DNA of 8,629 nt, from positions 1 through 8,629 of the forward strand of contig JADGNT010000172.1 in NCBI GenBank assembly GCA_017883345.1, read 5' to 3'. Below are positions 1-5,637 of this stretch, piece by piece. The notes under the pieces were generated by a model. The model had not been told where the DNA came from. It worked only from the letters and a program-made list of their open reading frames with translations, and made no database searches. The position numbers were made by a program, and so were the translations under genes. This DNA is from Candidatus Solibacter sp. Its GTDB lineage: Bacteria > Acidobacteriota > Terriglobia > Bryobacterales > Bryobacteraceae. Within the stretch, counting starts at the first letter, position 1. Every line of letters starts with the position of its first letter.

Positions 1-303
1 GTCCGCCGCGTCGGGGGCGAACACGATTACCAGATGGCCGGCGGTCACGCGGTCGCCGGGTTTGAGAATCAGTCGCGCCTTGAGGGGAATGTTGTTGACG
101 AAGGTGCCGTTCTTGCTGCCCAGGTCCTGCACCGTCCAATCGTCGCCTTCGGGTTGGAACGCGAAGTGCTGGCGGGAGAGTCCGGCATCTTCGGGAAAGC
201 AAAGCTCGGCGGCGCTGGAGCGGCCGATCGTCAGGCGCGCCCCGGTGAGTGGAACGGTTTTCATCTGCCCATCCGGACACTGGACGAGAAGTTCACGAGA
301 CAT
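1..303 (-). CDS. FHA-domain protein, N-terminal part (C-terminus outside window)
   Basis: The visible 101 residues are almost entirely a forkhead-associated domain, a fold that binds phosphothreonine peptides in signalling proteins. Hallmarks are seen in order: the IGR turn (residues 26-28), SRQH (43-46), and DLGSKNGTFVN (60-70) with the NG pair at 65-66, followed by the L..GD.V strand near 80-86. The S, R and N residues that contact phosphothreonine in the family are present. The ATG at 303-301 is preceded by GAGGA (315-311) with 7-nt spacing, and a perfect TATAAT lies further upstream, so the start is well supported. Such N-terminal FHA modules are often fused to other signalling or secretion domains; what follows here cannot be seen. 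It is divided from the neighbouring isomerase gene by a structured repeat and appears to have its own promoter. Confidence 0.92.
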   Translation of the reverse strand, partial: MSRELLVQCPDGQMKTVPLTGARLTIGRSSAAELCFPEDAGLSRQHFAFQPEGDDWTVQDLGSKNGTFVNNIPLKARLILKPGDRVTAGHLVIVFAPDAAD

Positions 304-335
304 CGTTCGTTCCTCAGAATTGGCGATAAGCATTC

Positions 336-341
336 ATTATA
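336..341 (-). promoter_or_regulatory. -10 box of the FHA gene promoter
   Basis: Read on the minus strand this is a perfect TATAAT. A start about 7 nt downstream would give a leader of roughly 26 nt containing the GAGGA ribosome site. No good -35 is visible: the place where it should be (about 358-364) lies within the 92-bp repeat, so the repeat either replaced or supplies the upstream promoter half. Confidence 0.6.
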
Positions 342-342
342 G

Positions 343-434
343 TGTGGGGCAGGCAATCCTGCCTGCGGACACGCTTTCCAGCGTGTCCAGACGCCGGCTG
401 AAAGCCTGCGGCAGCCATGATTGGCTGCCCCACA
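343..434. repeat. 92-bp compound palindromic repeat (REP/BIME-like)
   Basis: The ends are a perfect 10-bp inverted repeat, TGTGGGGCAG (343-352) and CTGCCCCACA (425-434). Inside lie successive hairpins: GCAGGCA/TGCCTGC (349-355/360-366, loop ATCC), GGACACGCT/AGCGTGTCC (367-375/380-388, loop TTCC), an imperfect CGCCGGCT/AGCCTGCG (392-399/403-410, one mismatch) and GGCAGCCA/TGGCTGCC (410-417/422-429, loop TGAT). It begins 2 bp upstream of the FHA -10 box and ends 8 bp beyond the isomerase stop codon. Its head, TGTGGGGCAGG...CCTGCGG, matches the repeat at 8001-8042 next to the RAYT gene, so it is probably a dispersed element mobilised by a RAYT. It may also end or stabilise the operon transcript, although no T tract follows. 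Confidence 0.85.
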
Positions 435-442
435 GGGGCAAC

Positions 443-1198
443 TTAGGCCATTAATTCCCGCCACAGGGCGCGGTAGTATTTCAGGAAGCGCTCGGGCTCT
501 TTGCTTTCGGCGGCTTCGCACAGCGTCCAGCGGTCGTAGCCGCTCTTTTTCATCAGGCCGAACAGCTCCTTGTAGGGATAGTTGCTGGCCAGTTCGGTGA
601 TGTGGCAGCTCTTCAGCCAGGGACGCAGAAGGTCGAAGCTGGGTTTGACGCTGCCGTTCACCACGTCGGTGGGATTGGAATTCCAGCACAGCCCGACGTT
701 CTTGTGATTGGTGGCGCGCATGATTTCGGCGGCGACGGTGGGCACCTGGGTTTCCGCTCCATGGACTTCCAGCCAGATCTCCACGCCGTGCACGTAGCCG
801 TGATCGCCGACTTCGCGCAGGCCCGCCGCGATGTTCCGGATGGTGGTCTCCTTGTCCACGCCCTTGGCCAGCCCGTTGGGCCGCACCTTGACGCCGAGGG
901 CGCCCGTGTCGTGCGCGAGGCCGATGAACTCCTTGGCCAGATCGATCTGCCTCTTGCGCTCGGCAGCGTCGGCGGACTGGAACTCGCAAGTGGTGCCGAA
1001 GCTGAGCAACCGCACCTTGCTGTGCTCGAAGCGATCCTTCACCTTGGCGCGTTCGGCGTCGGAGAGCGCGGGCTCGACTCCATGTTTGTGGCCGGTGCGA
1101 AGTTCGACGGCATCGAATCCGGCGGCCTCCAGGGTCCGGATGACGGTTTCCAGATCCATATTGTTGAGGACGTTATAGGTGACGGCGCCTAGCACCAT
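443..1198 (-). CDS. Sugar phosphate isomerase/epimerase-like TIM-barrel protein
   Basis: This 251-residue protein has the length and layout of the xylose-isomerase-like TIM-barrel superfamily (sugar epimerases, AP endonuclease 2-like proteins). An opening strand with AVTYNV is followed by a helix and the AAGFDAVELR strand (25-34), then LEVHG (143-147), CHIT (198-201) and CEAA (227-230). Candidate metal ligands are E144, H199 and E228. The usual metal-binding Asp of the middle strand seems to be Asn (N173 or N175 in the CWNSNPTD segment). There is no signal peptide, so it is probably cytoplasmic. The ATG lies 9 nt after the stop of the glycosyltransferase gene, with only a weak AGG-type ribosome site, which fits an operon position downstream. 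The substrate cannot be told from sequence; a divergent member with altered metal binding is possible. Confidence 0.85.
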   Translation of the reverse strand: MVLGAVTYNVLNNMDLETVIRTLEAAGFDAVELRTGHKHGVEPALSDAERAKVKDRFEHSKVRLLSFGTTCEFQSADAAERKRQIDLAKEFIGLAHDTGALGVKVRPNGLAKGVDKETTIRNIAAGLREVGDHGYVHGVEIWLEVHGAETQVPTVAAEIMRATNHKNVGLCWNSNPTDVVNGSVKPSFDLLRPWLKSCHITELASNYPYKELFGLMKKSGYDRWTLCEAAESKEPERFLKYYRALWRELMA

Positions 1199-1207
1199 GC
1201 GCCTATT

Positions 1208-2749
1208 CTAACGCCGGAACTCGATCAGTTCGTGAAAATATCGCGGCGCATCGCGCCGGCGCATGGGGGGGCCCATGGGGGTGCCCATTATGACGCGCTC
1301 GAGCGGCGTGTAGGGCTCGTACTGGTGAACGGTTTCCGCCATCCGAGCGCCCAGTTGGGCTTGGAATTGGGCGTTGAGTCCGGCGGGCGAGACGTCATGG
1401 GTATTGCGCAGGAACCAGACCGTGCGAATCCGCGGGTCGGCCAGCAAACGGGTCAATGCGGCTGGGGTTTCGGGCAGGCTGGTCTGCAACAAGGAGCGTT
1501 GCCCGTCGAGCGCGTAGAGCAGGGCGATGGGATCGGAATTGGTGGAGTCCACCAGGATCGCGGAATCCCCGGCACCGGAATCGCGCAGAATCCGGCCGGC
1601 GATCTCCAGGATAGGCATTGGGTACTGTTTGTTGCGAAAGCCGGTCTTATGGAAGTAGCACCAGATGCCCGACAGCGAAACCAGGAGCATGGCGGCGACC
1701 GCCGGGTTGCCCCAGCGCCGCCAAACGCCGGCTCCGCGGGCGGCGGCTCCTTGGGAGGATCCTTGGGCGGCTCCGCGGGCGATCAGCAGCAGGAAAAACG
1801 GCAGCACGAAGAGCATCCGCGCGGGCACGAACGGGTAGGAGACCCAGTGCGCCACGCCGATGAAACCGATGGCAGACAGCGCCGCGGCCATCCACGCCAG
1901 TTCGGGAGTTCGCCGCGCACCCTGCCAGGCGACCGCGGCCAGCAACGGCAGCAGCAAGGCGCCGAGGACGAGTACGGCATCCGGAACGGCTTCGCCCATC
2001 ACGAACGACATGGACCAATAGGCGAACTTCACCGGCAGTTCCAACACGCGGGATCCGGTCAACGTATAGCTGCGGCCGTTGCTGCCCCAGGAGGCCAGGG
2101 AAGCGGCCAGCCGCCAGATCCAGGGCAGGTAGCCGATGGCAATGGCGCCATCGATGGCGAGCGCCGCGCGCCACCGGCGGCGATAGAACAGCATCAGGGT
2201 CGCGGTAGCGATGAGGGCGATGCCGGCCACGTAATGCGTGTAGAGGGCGCCCAGCAGCGCCAGCGCCAGCAGCGCCGCTTTCCGCCAGGTGGATTGGGCG
2301 GCGACTTGCGACAGCAGGGCGGCGGCGACGATGGCGAACAGCGCCTGCAAGCTGTAGGAGCGGCACATGCGCGCGTACAGCAGCAGGCAGGGCGAAAGCG
2401 TCCAAAGAGCCAGCAGGGTGAGCCTGGTGCGCTCCTCAAATCGCGCCCCCCAGAATTGATCCAGCGCCACCGTTCCGAGCAGCGCGAAGAGCACCGAGAT
2501 GAGGCGCGCTTGCACCGCCCAGTCGATTCCTAACGGCATTTTTTGCCAATAGAATAGCAGCAAATAATAAAGTGGTGGATGAACATCGTGGGCGGCAAAC
2601 TGGATGAGATTGTGGAGCGTTCCGCGCACGGCCAACAGCGTGCCCGCCTCGTCGCCCCAAGGCGAGAGCTCTGCCAGATTCCAGCAGTAGAGCAGCGCCT
2701 GGAGCGGCAGGAACGCGGCCAGGGGGTGCCTGCGCAACCAGGCCGTCAC
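1208..2749 (-). CDS. Multi-pass membrane glycosyltransferase, GT-C fold (PMT/ArnT-like, GT39/GT83 type)
   Basis: The protein has 513 residues from the GTG at 2749. An N-terminal membrane segment is followed by WGDEAG (31-36), the acidic D33-E34 first-loop motif of GT-C transferases that use polyprenyl-phosphate sugars, then HDVHPPLYY (54-62), MCRSYSL (128-134) and many hydrophobic helices to about residue 365. A soluble C-terminal part of about 145 residues follows. Members move a sugar from a lipid-phosphate carrier onto protein or lipid outside the membrane; the donor and acceptor here are unknown. The GTG overlaps the aminotransferase stop as GTGA, a classic translational-coupling overlap. 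An ATG further upstream at 2818 would bury 69 nt in that gene and add a non-hydrophobic tail, so it was not used. A low-complexity Ala/Gly/Ser/Gln loop lies near residues 323-341. Confidence 0.87.
   Translation of the reverse strand: MTAWLRRHPLAAFLPLQALLYCWNLAELSPWGDEAGTLLAVRGTLHNLIQFAAHDVHPPLYYLLLFYWQKMPLGIDWAVQARLISVLFALLGTVALDQFWGARFEERTRLTLLALWTLSPCLLLYARMCRSYSLQALFAIVAAALLSQVAAQSTWRKAALLALALLGALYTHYVAGIALIATATLMLFYRRRWRAALAIDGAIAIGYLPWIWRLAASLASWGSNGRSYTLTGSRVLELPVKFAYWSMSFVMGEAVPDAVLVLGALLLPLLAAVAWQGARRTPELAWMAAALSAIGFIGVAHWVSYPFVPARMLFVLPFFLLLIARGAAQGSSQGAAARGAGVWRRWGNPAVAAMLLVSLSGIWCYFHKTGFRNKQYPMPILEIAGRILRDSGAGDSAILVDSTNSDPIALLYALDGQRSLLQTSLPETPAALTRLLADPRIRTVWFLRNTHDVSPAGLNAQFQAQLGARMAETVHQYEPYTPLERVIMGTPMGPPMRRRDAPRYFHELIEFRR
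1730..1781. repeat. Short in-frame direct repeat inside the glycosyltransferase gene
   Basis: GGCTCCGCGGGCG occurs at 1730-1742 and again at 1769-1781. The copies are 39 bp (13 codons) apart and bracket CCTTGGG repeats. In the protein this gives an Ala/Gly/Gln/Ser-rich loop between two membrane helices, probably a slippage-expanded linker. Confidence 0.6.
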
Positions 2750-3894
2750 GGTAGGGCGTCGATCAGCCGGTCGATCTCCTGCGGACTGATATAGAAGTGG
2801 GGGGAGGTGCGCACCCACCCGGCGCGCGCCGCGGTGACGATCTTCTGCCGGCGGAGAAGGCGCACCGTCTCCGTGGCTTCCATGCCGGGCTTGCGGAAGG
2901 TCACGATGCCGGCGGCGTTTTGGGGGGTGCGATGGAGGAAGAGTTCGTATCCCTTGGCTTGGACGCCGGCGGCAATCTGGTCGCCGAGATTTTGGACAAC
3001 GGGAGCGATTTCTCCCGGCCCTACCTCAAGTAAAAACTCAATTGAAGCTTTTAATCCAAAGCATCCAATGGTATTTAGCGTTCCGCACTCATACCGGCCA
3101 GCATCCGGCCGCAGGGTCATATCGCGAGAGCCGTAGTCGTTGTAGCCGGCCACGTTGGTCCAACCGAATTCGCTCGGGTCCACGCGGTCCTGAAGAGCCT
3201 GATTTATGTAGAGGATAGCGCAGCCTTCGGGGCCCAGCAGCCACTTGTGCCCGTCGGCGGCCAGAGCGTCGATGTGGCAGGCCCGGACGTCGAGCGGAAA
3301 TGCGCCGAGTCCCTGAATCGCATCTACGAAATAAATGCAATGGTTACGTTGACAAATCTCACCGATCTCTTGAATCGGTGCGCGGTATCCGCTGAGGAAT
3401 TGCACGAAGCTGATGGCTAGCAATCGGGCGCCGCGGCAGGCTTGGTCGATCTTGTCCAGGGAATCGTAGATGGAGAGCCACGTAACCTCGATCCCCTTTG
3501 CCTCCAGGCGTTTCCATGGGTACAGGTTGGCCGGAAACTCTTCCAGGAAACCCACCATGCGGTCGCCGGGCTGCCAATCCAGGCCGAGGGCGAGGGTGGC
3601 GATGCCTTCGGAGGTATTCTTGAGCAGCGCGATTTCGCCGGGTTCGGCATTCACCAGGCGGGCGGCGGCCACGCGGAGGCCATGGTAGACGGCCAGCCAC
3701 TCGTCATAGTGGAGGCTGCCGTAGTGCAGGCAATCGTCGGCCAGGTGCTTGAGGGCCTCGGCGCAGCGCCTGGGCAGCGGCGCGACGGCCGCGTGATTCA
3801 AATAAACCAGGTTCTCGCGGACCGGGAACTGGTCGGCGTAGCGCTGCCAGAGAGGTAGTTCCGCGACGGAACTTTTTACAATTTCACGACCCAT
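2746..3894 (-). CDS. Class V PLP-dependent aminotransferase (cysteine desulfurase / isopenicillin-N epimerase-like)
   Basis: The 382 residues span a full fold-type I enzyme. YLNHAAVAPLP (31-41) is the usual N-terminal substrate loop. NTSEG (93-97) is the phosphate-binding turn, DAIQ (191-194) holds the Asp that pairs with the PLP ring nitrogen, and DGHKW (214-218) carries the Schiff-base lysine K217. CGTLN (270-274) is the loop contributed across the dimer, and R362 in VRTSPHFY is the likely carboxylate clamp. No cysteine-bearing active loop typical of sulfur-transferring desulfurases stands out, so an epimerase, lyase or selenocysteine-lyase-like role is as likely. An in-frame TAA lies two codons before the ATG, which fixes the start, though AAGGA is unusually close to it. 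It leads the minus-strand run with the glycosyltransferase and isomerase-like genes. Confidence 0.9.
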   Translation of the reverse strand: MGREIVKSSVAELPLWQRYADQFPVRENLVYLNHAAVAPLPRRCAEALKHLADDCLHYGSLHYDEWLAVYHGLRVAAARLVNAEPGEIALLKNTSEGIATLALGLDWQPGDRMVGFLEEFPANLYPWKRLEAKGIEVTWLSIYDSLDKIDQACRGARLLAISFVQFLSGYRAPIQEIGEICQRNHCIYFVDAIQGLGAFPLDVRACHIDALAADGHKWLLGPEGCAILYINQALQDRVDPSEFGWTNVAGYNDYGSRDMTLRPDAGRYECGTLNTIGCFGLKASIEFLLEVGPGEIAPVVQNLGDQIAAGVQAKGYELFLHRTPQNAAGIVTFRKPGMEATETVRLLRRQKIVTAARAGWVRTSPHFYISPQEIDRLIDALP

Positions 3895-3906
3895 TCCTTA
3901 TACAAT
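3875..3906 (+). promoter_or_regulatory. Possible sigma-70-type promoter of the M48 protease gene
   Basis: TTTACA (3875-3880) and TACAAT (3901-3906, one change from consensus) could serve as -35 and -10. The 20-nt spacer is long; taking TATACA (3899-3904) gives 18 nt. A start near 3913 would leave a leader of about 23 nt holding the ribosome site. It overlaps the 5' end of the divergent aminotransferase gene, so the two may interfere. The assignment is weak. Confidence 0.35.
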
Positions 3907-3923
3907 ACGTTAAGAATGGCCTT

Positions 3924-3929
3924 AAGGAG
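3924..3929 (+). promoter_or_regulatory. Strong ribosome binding site for the M48 protease gene
   Basis: AAGGAG lies 6 nt before the ATG at 3936, near-ideal spacing. It fixes the start of the protease and its signal peptide. Confidence 0.8.
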
Positions 3930-3935
3930 TAGGCG

Positions 3936-4886
3936 ATGAGATTTCGGTGCGCGCTGGCCTGCCTGCTGGCGGTGGTGGCTAGTCGCGGGTTCGCCCAGGA
4001 TTCCGGCCGGAAGAAGAAGGACGACCCGGCACAGATCGGCAACCGGGATGTAGGCAAGGGCGTCAACCTCTACTCGCTGGAAAAAGAGATGGCGCTGGGC
4101 AAGCAACTGGCGGAGGAAGTCCGGCGGCAGGCCAAGGTGGTGGAAGACCCGTTGATCTCCGAATACATCAACCGGATCGGCCAAAATCTGGTTCGCAGCT
4201 CCGATGCCAAGGTGCCGTTCACCTTTCAGGTGATCGCAGGCGATTCGCCGAATGCCTTCGCGCTCCCGGGCGGGTATGTCTTCGTCTACACGGCGCTCCT
4301 CAAGATCGCCGACGAAGAGGATGAACTGGCGGCGGCGATGGCCCACGAGATCGCGCATGTGGCGGCCCGCCACATGACCAAACAGGCGACGAAATCCCAG
4401 ATCGTCAACCTGGCGGGAGTCCCCGTGGGAGTGATTCTGGGGGGCGGCATGGGCGGCGCGGTCATCCGGCAGGGCGCCAACTTCGGTATCCCCGCGGTGT
4501 TCCTGCGCTTCACGCGCCAGGACGAGTCGGAAGCGGATTACCTGGGCGTGCAGTATCTGTACGCCGCCGGCTACGATCCCAACGGCGCCATCAGCATCTT
4601 CGAGAAGCTGGAGTCGCTGGAGAAGAAGCGGCCCGGGACGGTGGCCCGCATCTTCTCCACGCATCCGATGGATGCCGCGCGCATCCAGAAGACCGAGCAG
4701 GAGATCGGCCGCATTCTGCCGGCGAAGGCTGAGTACGTGGTCAACACGTCCGAATACACCGCGATCCGGCAGCGGATGATCTCCCTGGAGGCGCGGCAGA
4801 AGGCGGCCGAGGATGGACGCCCGCAACTGCGTACGCGGCAGGACGCGGAGGAGCCGACGGTGCGGCGCCGGGACTTGATCGAATAG
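3936..4886 (+). CDS. Exported M48-family zinc metalloprotease (BepA/YfgC-like)
   Basis: The 316-residue protein begins with a signal peptide (basic start, hydrophobic residues 5-16, likely cleavage after GFA at residue 20), followed by a Lys-rich linker. The peptidase domain shows FALPGGYVFVYTALL (108-122), the zinc motif HEIAH (137-141) with catalytic E138, and ESEAD (197-201), whose first Glu is the expected third zinc ligand. STHP (242-245) supplies the conserved His downstream. A Gly-rich stretch (161-175) sits between the helices. Soluble periplasmic M48 enzymes of this layout degrade or chaperone misfolded outer-membrane proteins. Unlike BepA, no TPR domain follows; the C-terminal 50 or so residues are charged and probably helical. 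The gene stands alone, divergent from the aminotransferase operon. Confidence 0.93.
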   Translation: MRFRCALACLLAVVASRGFAQDSGRKKKDDPAQIGNRDVGKGVNLYSLEKEMALGKQLAEEVRRQAKVVEDPLISEYINRIGQNLVRSSDAKVPFTFQVIAGDSPNAFALPGGYVFVYTALLKIADEEDELAAAMAHEIAHVAARHMTKQATKSQIVNLAGVPVGVILGGGMGGAVIRQGANFGIPAVFLRFTRQDESEADYLGVQYLYAAGYDPNGAISIFEKLESLEKKRPGTVARIFSTHPMDAARIQKTEQEIGRILPAKAEYVVNTSEYTAIRQRMISLEARQKAAEDGRPQLRTRQDAEEPTVRRRDLIE

Positions 4887-4934
4887 GCCGGTTGAGGACC
4901 AGTCTTCACCGCGGAGGCAGCGACGTTGCGAGGC

Positions 4935-4963
4935 TGGACGACAAAGCGTCATGACGTTATAAT
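4935..4963 (+). promoter_or_regulatory. Promoter of the toxin-antitoxin operon
   Basis: A perfect -10 TATAAT (4958-4963) stands 17 nt after TGGACG (4935-4940, four of six -35 positions). The expected start point, 6-7 nt beyond the -10, falls on or next to the A of the antitoxin ATG at 4970, so the transcript should be leaderless. No ribosome site is seen before the ATG, which agrees. Confidence 0.65.
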
Positions 4964-4972
4964 GGCGTCATG
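4946..4972. promoter_or_regulatory. Candidate autoregulatory operator of the toxin-antitoxin operon
   Basis: CGTCATGACG (4947-4956) is a perfect 10-bp palindrome between -35 and -10. GCGTCATG occurs at 4946-4953 and again at 4965-4972, the second copy covering the start codon. The two copies are 19 bp apart, about two helical turns, and flank the -10. RHH antitoxins bind such repeated half-sites to repress their own operon; binding here is inferred. Confidence 0.5.
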
Positions 4973-5200
4973 GCACAGCTCAAGCGCGCCACCGTCTATT
5001 TTGAACCGAGTTTGCACAAAGCCCTCCGCGTAAAGGCGGCCCACACCGACTATAGTCTTTCTGCGTTGGTGAATGAGGCCGTCCGGCGGACGCTCGCCGA
5101 AGACGCTGAAGATCTGGACAGTTTTGAACATCGGGCGAAGGAGCCCTCCTTGTCGTTCGAGGAAGTACTGAAGGACATGAAGCGGCGTGGCAAGCTATAG
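4970..5200 (+). CDS. Ribbon-helix-helix antitoxin (CopG/Arc-like)
   Basis: The 76-residue protein has the ribbon-helix-helix pattern. The N-terminal strand KRATVYF (5-11) would pair in a dimer and enter the DNA major groove. It is followed by helix A (LHKALRVKAAHT, 15-26), a DYSLSALV turn, and helix B (NEAVRRTLAED). The tail from about residue 45 is acidic and then Lys/Arg-rich (EEVLKDMKRRGKL), the part that usually wraps the toxin. The gene overlaps the following toxin gene by 14 nt, the standard type II arrangement. It should neutralise the RelE-like toxin and, with it, repress the promoter just upstream. Confidence 0.88.
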   Translation: MAQLKRATVYFEPSLHKALRVKAAHTDYSLSALVNEAVRRTLAEDAEDLDSFEHRAKEPSLSFEEVLKDMKRRGKL

Positions 5201-5447
5201 CCTTCTGATCAAGGCCTCGGCGGTGAAAGAGTTGGAAGCTACGCCGAAGAGGGAGCGGGAGCGCCTCGCCGCGAGGATTAGGAGCCTCACCACCACTCCA
5301 CGTCCTCCCGGCTCGGAAAAGCTCTCTGGCGAAGCAAAGTATCGTATCCGCCAAGGCAACTACCGAATCCTGTACCTGATCGAAGACGCCATCTCGACGG
5401 TCACGGTCGTAAAGATCGGCCATCGCCGGGACGTCTACCGAAATTGA
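5187..5447 (+). CDS. RelE/ParE-family toxin
   Basis: The 86 residues show the RelE/ParE fold order. An N-terminal strand (YSLLIKASA) is followed by two helices with KELEATPKRERERLAARI (14-31) and PRPPGSEKLSG (39-48). The core strands are KYRIRQGNYRILY (51-63) and VTVVKIGHRRDVY (72-84). The conserved basic and aromatic residues R53, R55, Y59, R60, H79, R80, R81 and Y84 are all present, so it looks intact. RelE members cut mRNA in the ribosome and ParE members poison gyrase; the GHRRDVY ending favours the RelE side, but this is not decisive. Translation starts at a GTG inside the antitoxin 3' end, with AAGGA (5171-5175) 11 nt upstream, so it is probably coupled to antitoxin translation. Confidence 0.88.
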   Translation: MASYSLLIKASAVKELEATPKRERERLAARIRSLTTTPRPPGSEKLSGEAKYRIRQGNYRILYLIEDAISTVTVVKIGHRRDVYRN

Positions 5448-5637
5448 GGGAGTATGCGGCTCGATCACGGCTCACGTGAAGCTTCCCAAATCACACACCC
5501 ATAAGGATTTAGAGCTTTCGTCGGAAGCATCAGGCCGAAGTTTGACCGCTGCCACAAACAGGAAGGGGCTGCCGGCAGCGCGCGAGCGAATCGATGATCC
5601 CGTTCGAACTCGACCGCGCGGTGGTATTCTCGCAAGC
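5448..5637. other. Intergenic region between the toxin and the large exported protein
   Basis: This 190-bp spacer has no supported gene. A weak hairpin, GCTTTC/GGAAGC (5514-5519/5523-5528, loop GTC, one G-T pair), lacks a T tract. The frame of the next gene is open from 5476, but the encoded stretch is hydrophilic and unlike a leader, so it is taken as non-coding. Confidence 0.5.
5623..5630 (+). promoter_or_regulatory. Possible extended -10 for the large exported protein gene
   Basis: TGGTATTCT (5622-5630) fits an extended -10 (TG, one base, TATTCT). It ends 7 nt before the ATG at 5638, so the transcript would be leaderless or nearly so; no ribosome site precedes the ATG. The -35 region (TTCGAA at 5603-5608) is poor. 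Confidence 0.4.

Noticed and set aside
343..434. CRISPR array or tRNA reading of the hairpin cluster
   Set aside because: The hairpins differ in sequence and there is no repeat-spacer periodicity. No cloverleaf with an anticodon loop or CCA end can be drawn.
1232..2533. 433-codon plus-strand frame opposite the glycosyltransferase
   Set aside because: It is a Gly/Gln/Arg-rich antisense shadow of a membrane-protein gene with clear GT-C motifs.
2750..2818. Upstream ATG start for the glycosyltransferase
   Set aside because: It lies deep in the aminotransferase gene. The GTG at 2749 overlaps its stop codon in the classic coupled manner and starts close to the first membrane helix.
3876..4952. 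358-codon minus-strand frame opposite the M48 protease
   Set aside because: It is antisense to a gene with an intact HEIAH motif, signal peptide and strong ribosome site; its translation has no family features.
5476..5637. N-terminal extension of the exported protein to an ATG at 5476
   Set aside because: It would place 54 hydrophilic residues before a clear signal peptide, and a plausible -10 sits just before the ATG at 5638.
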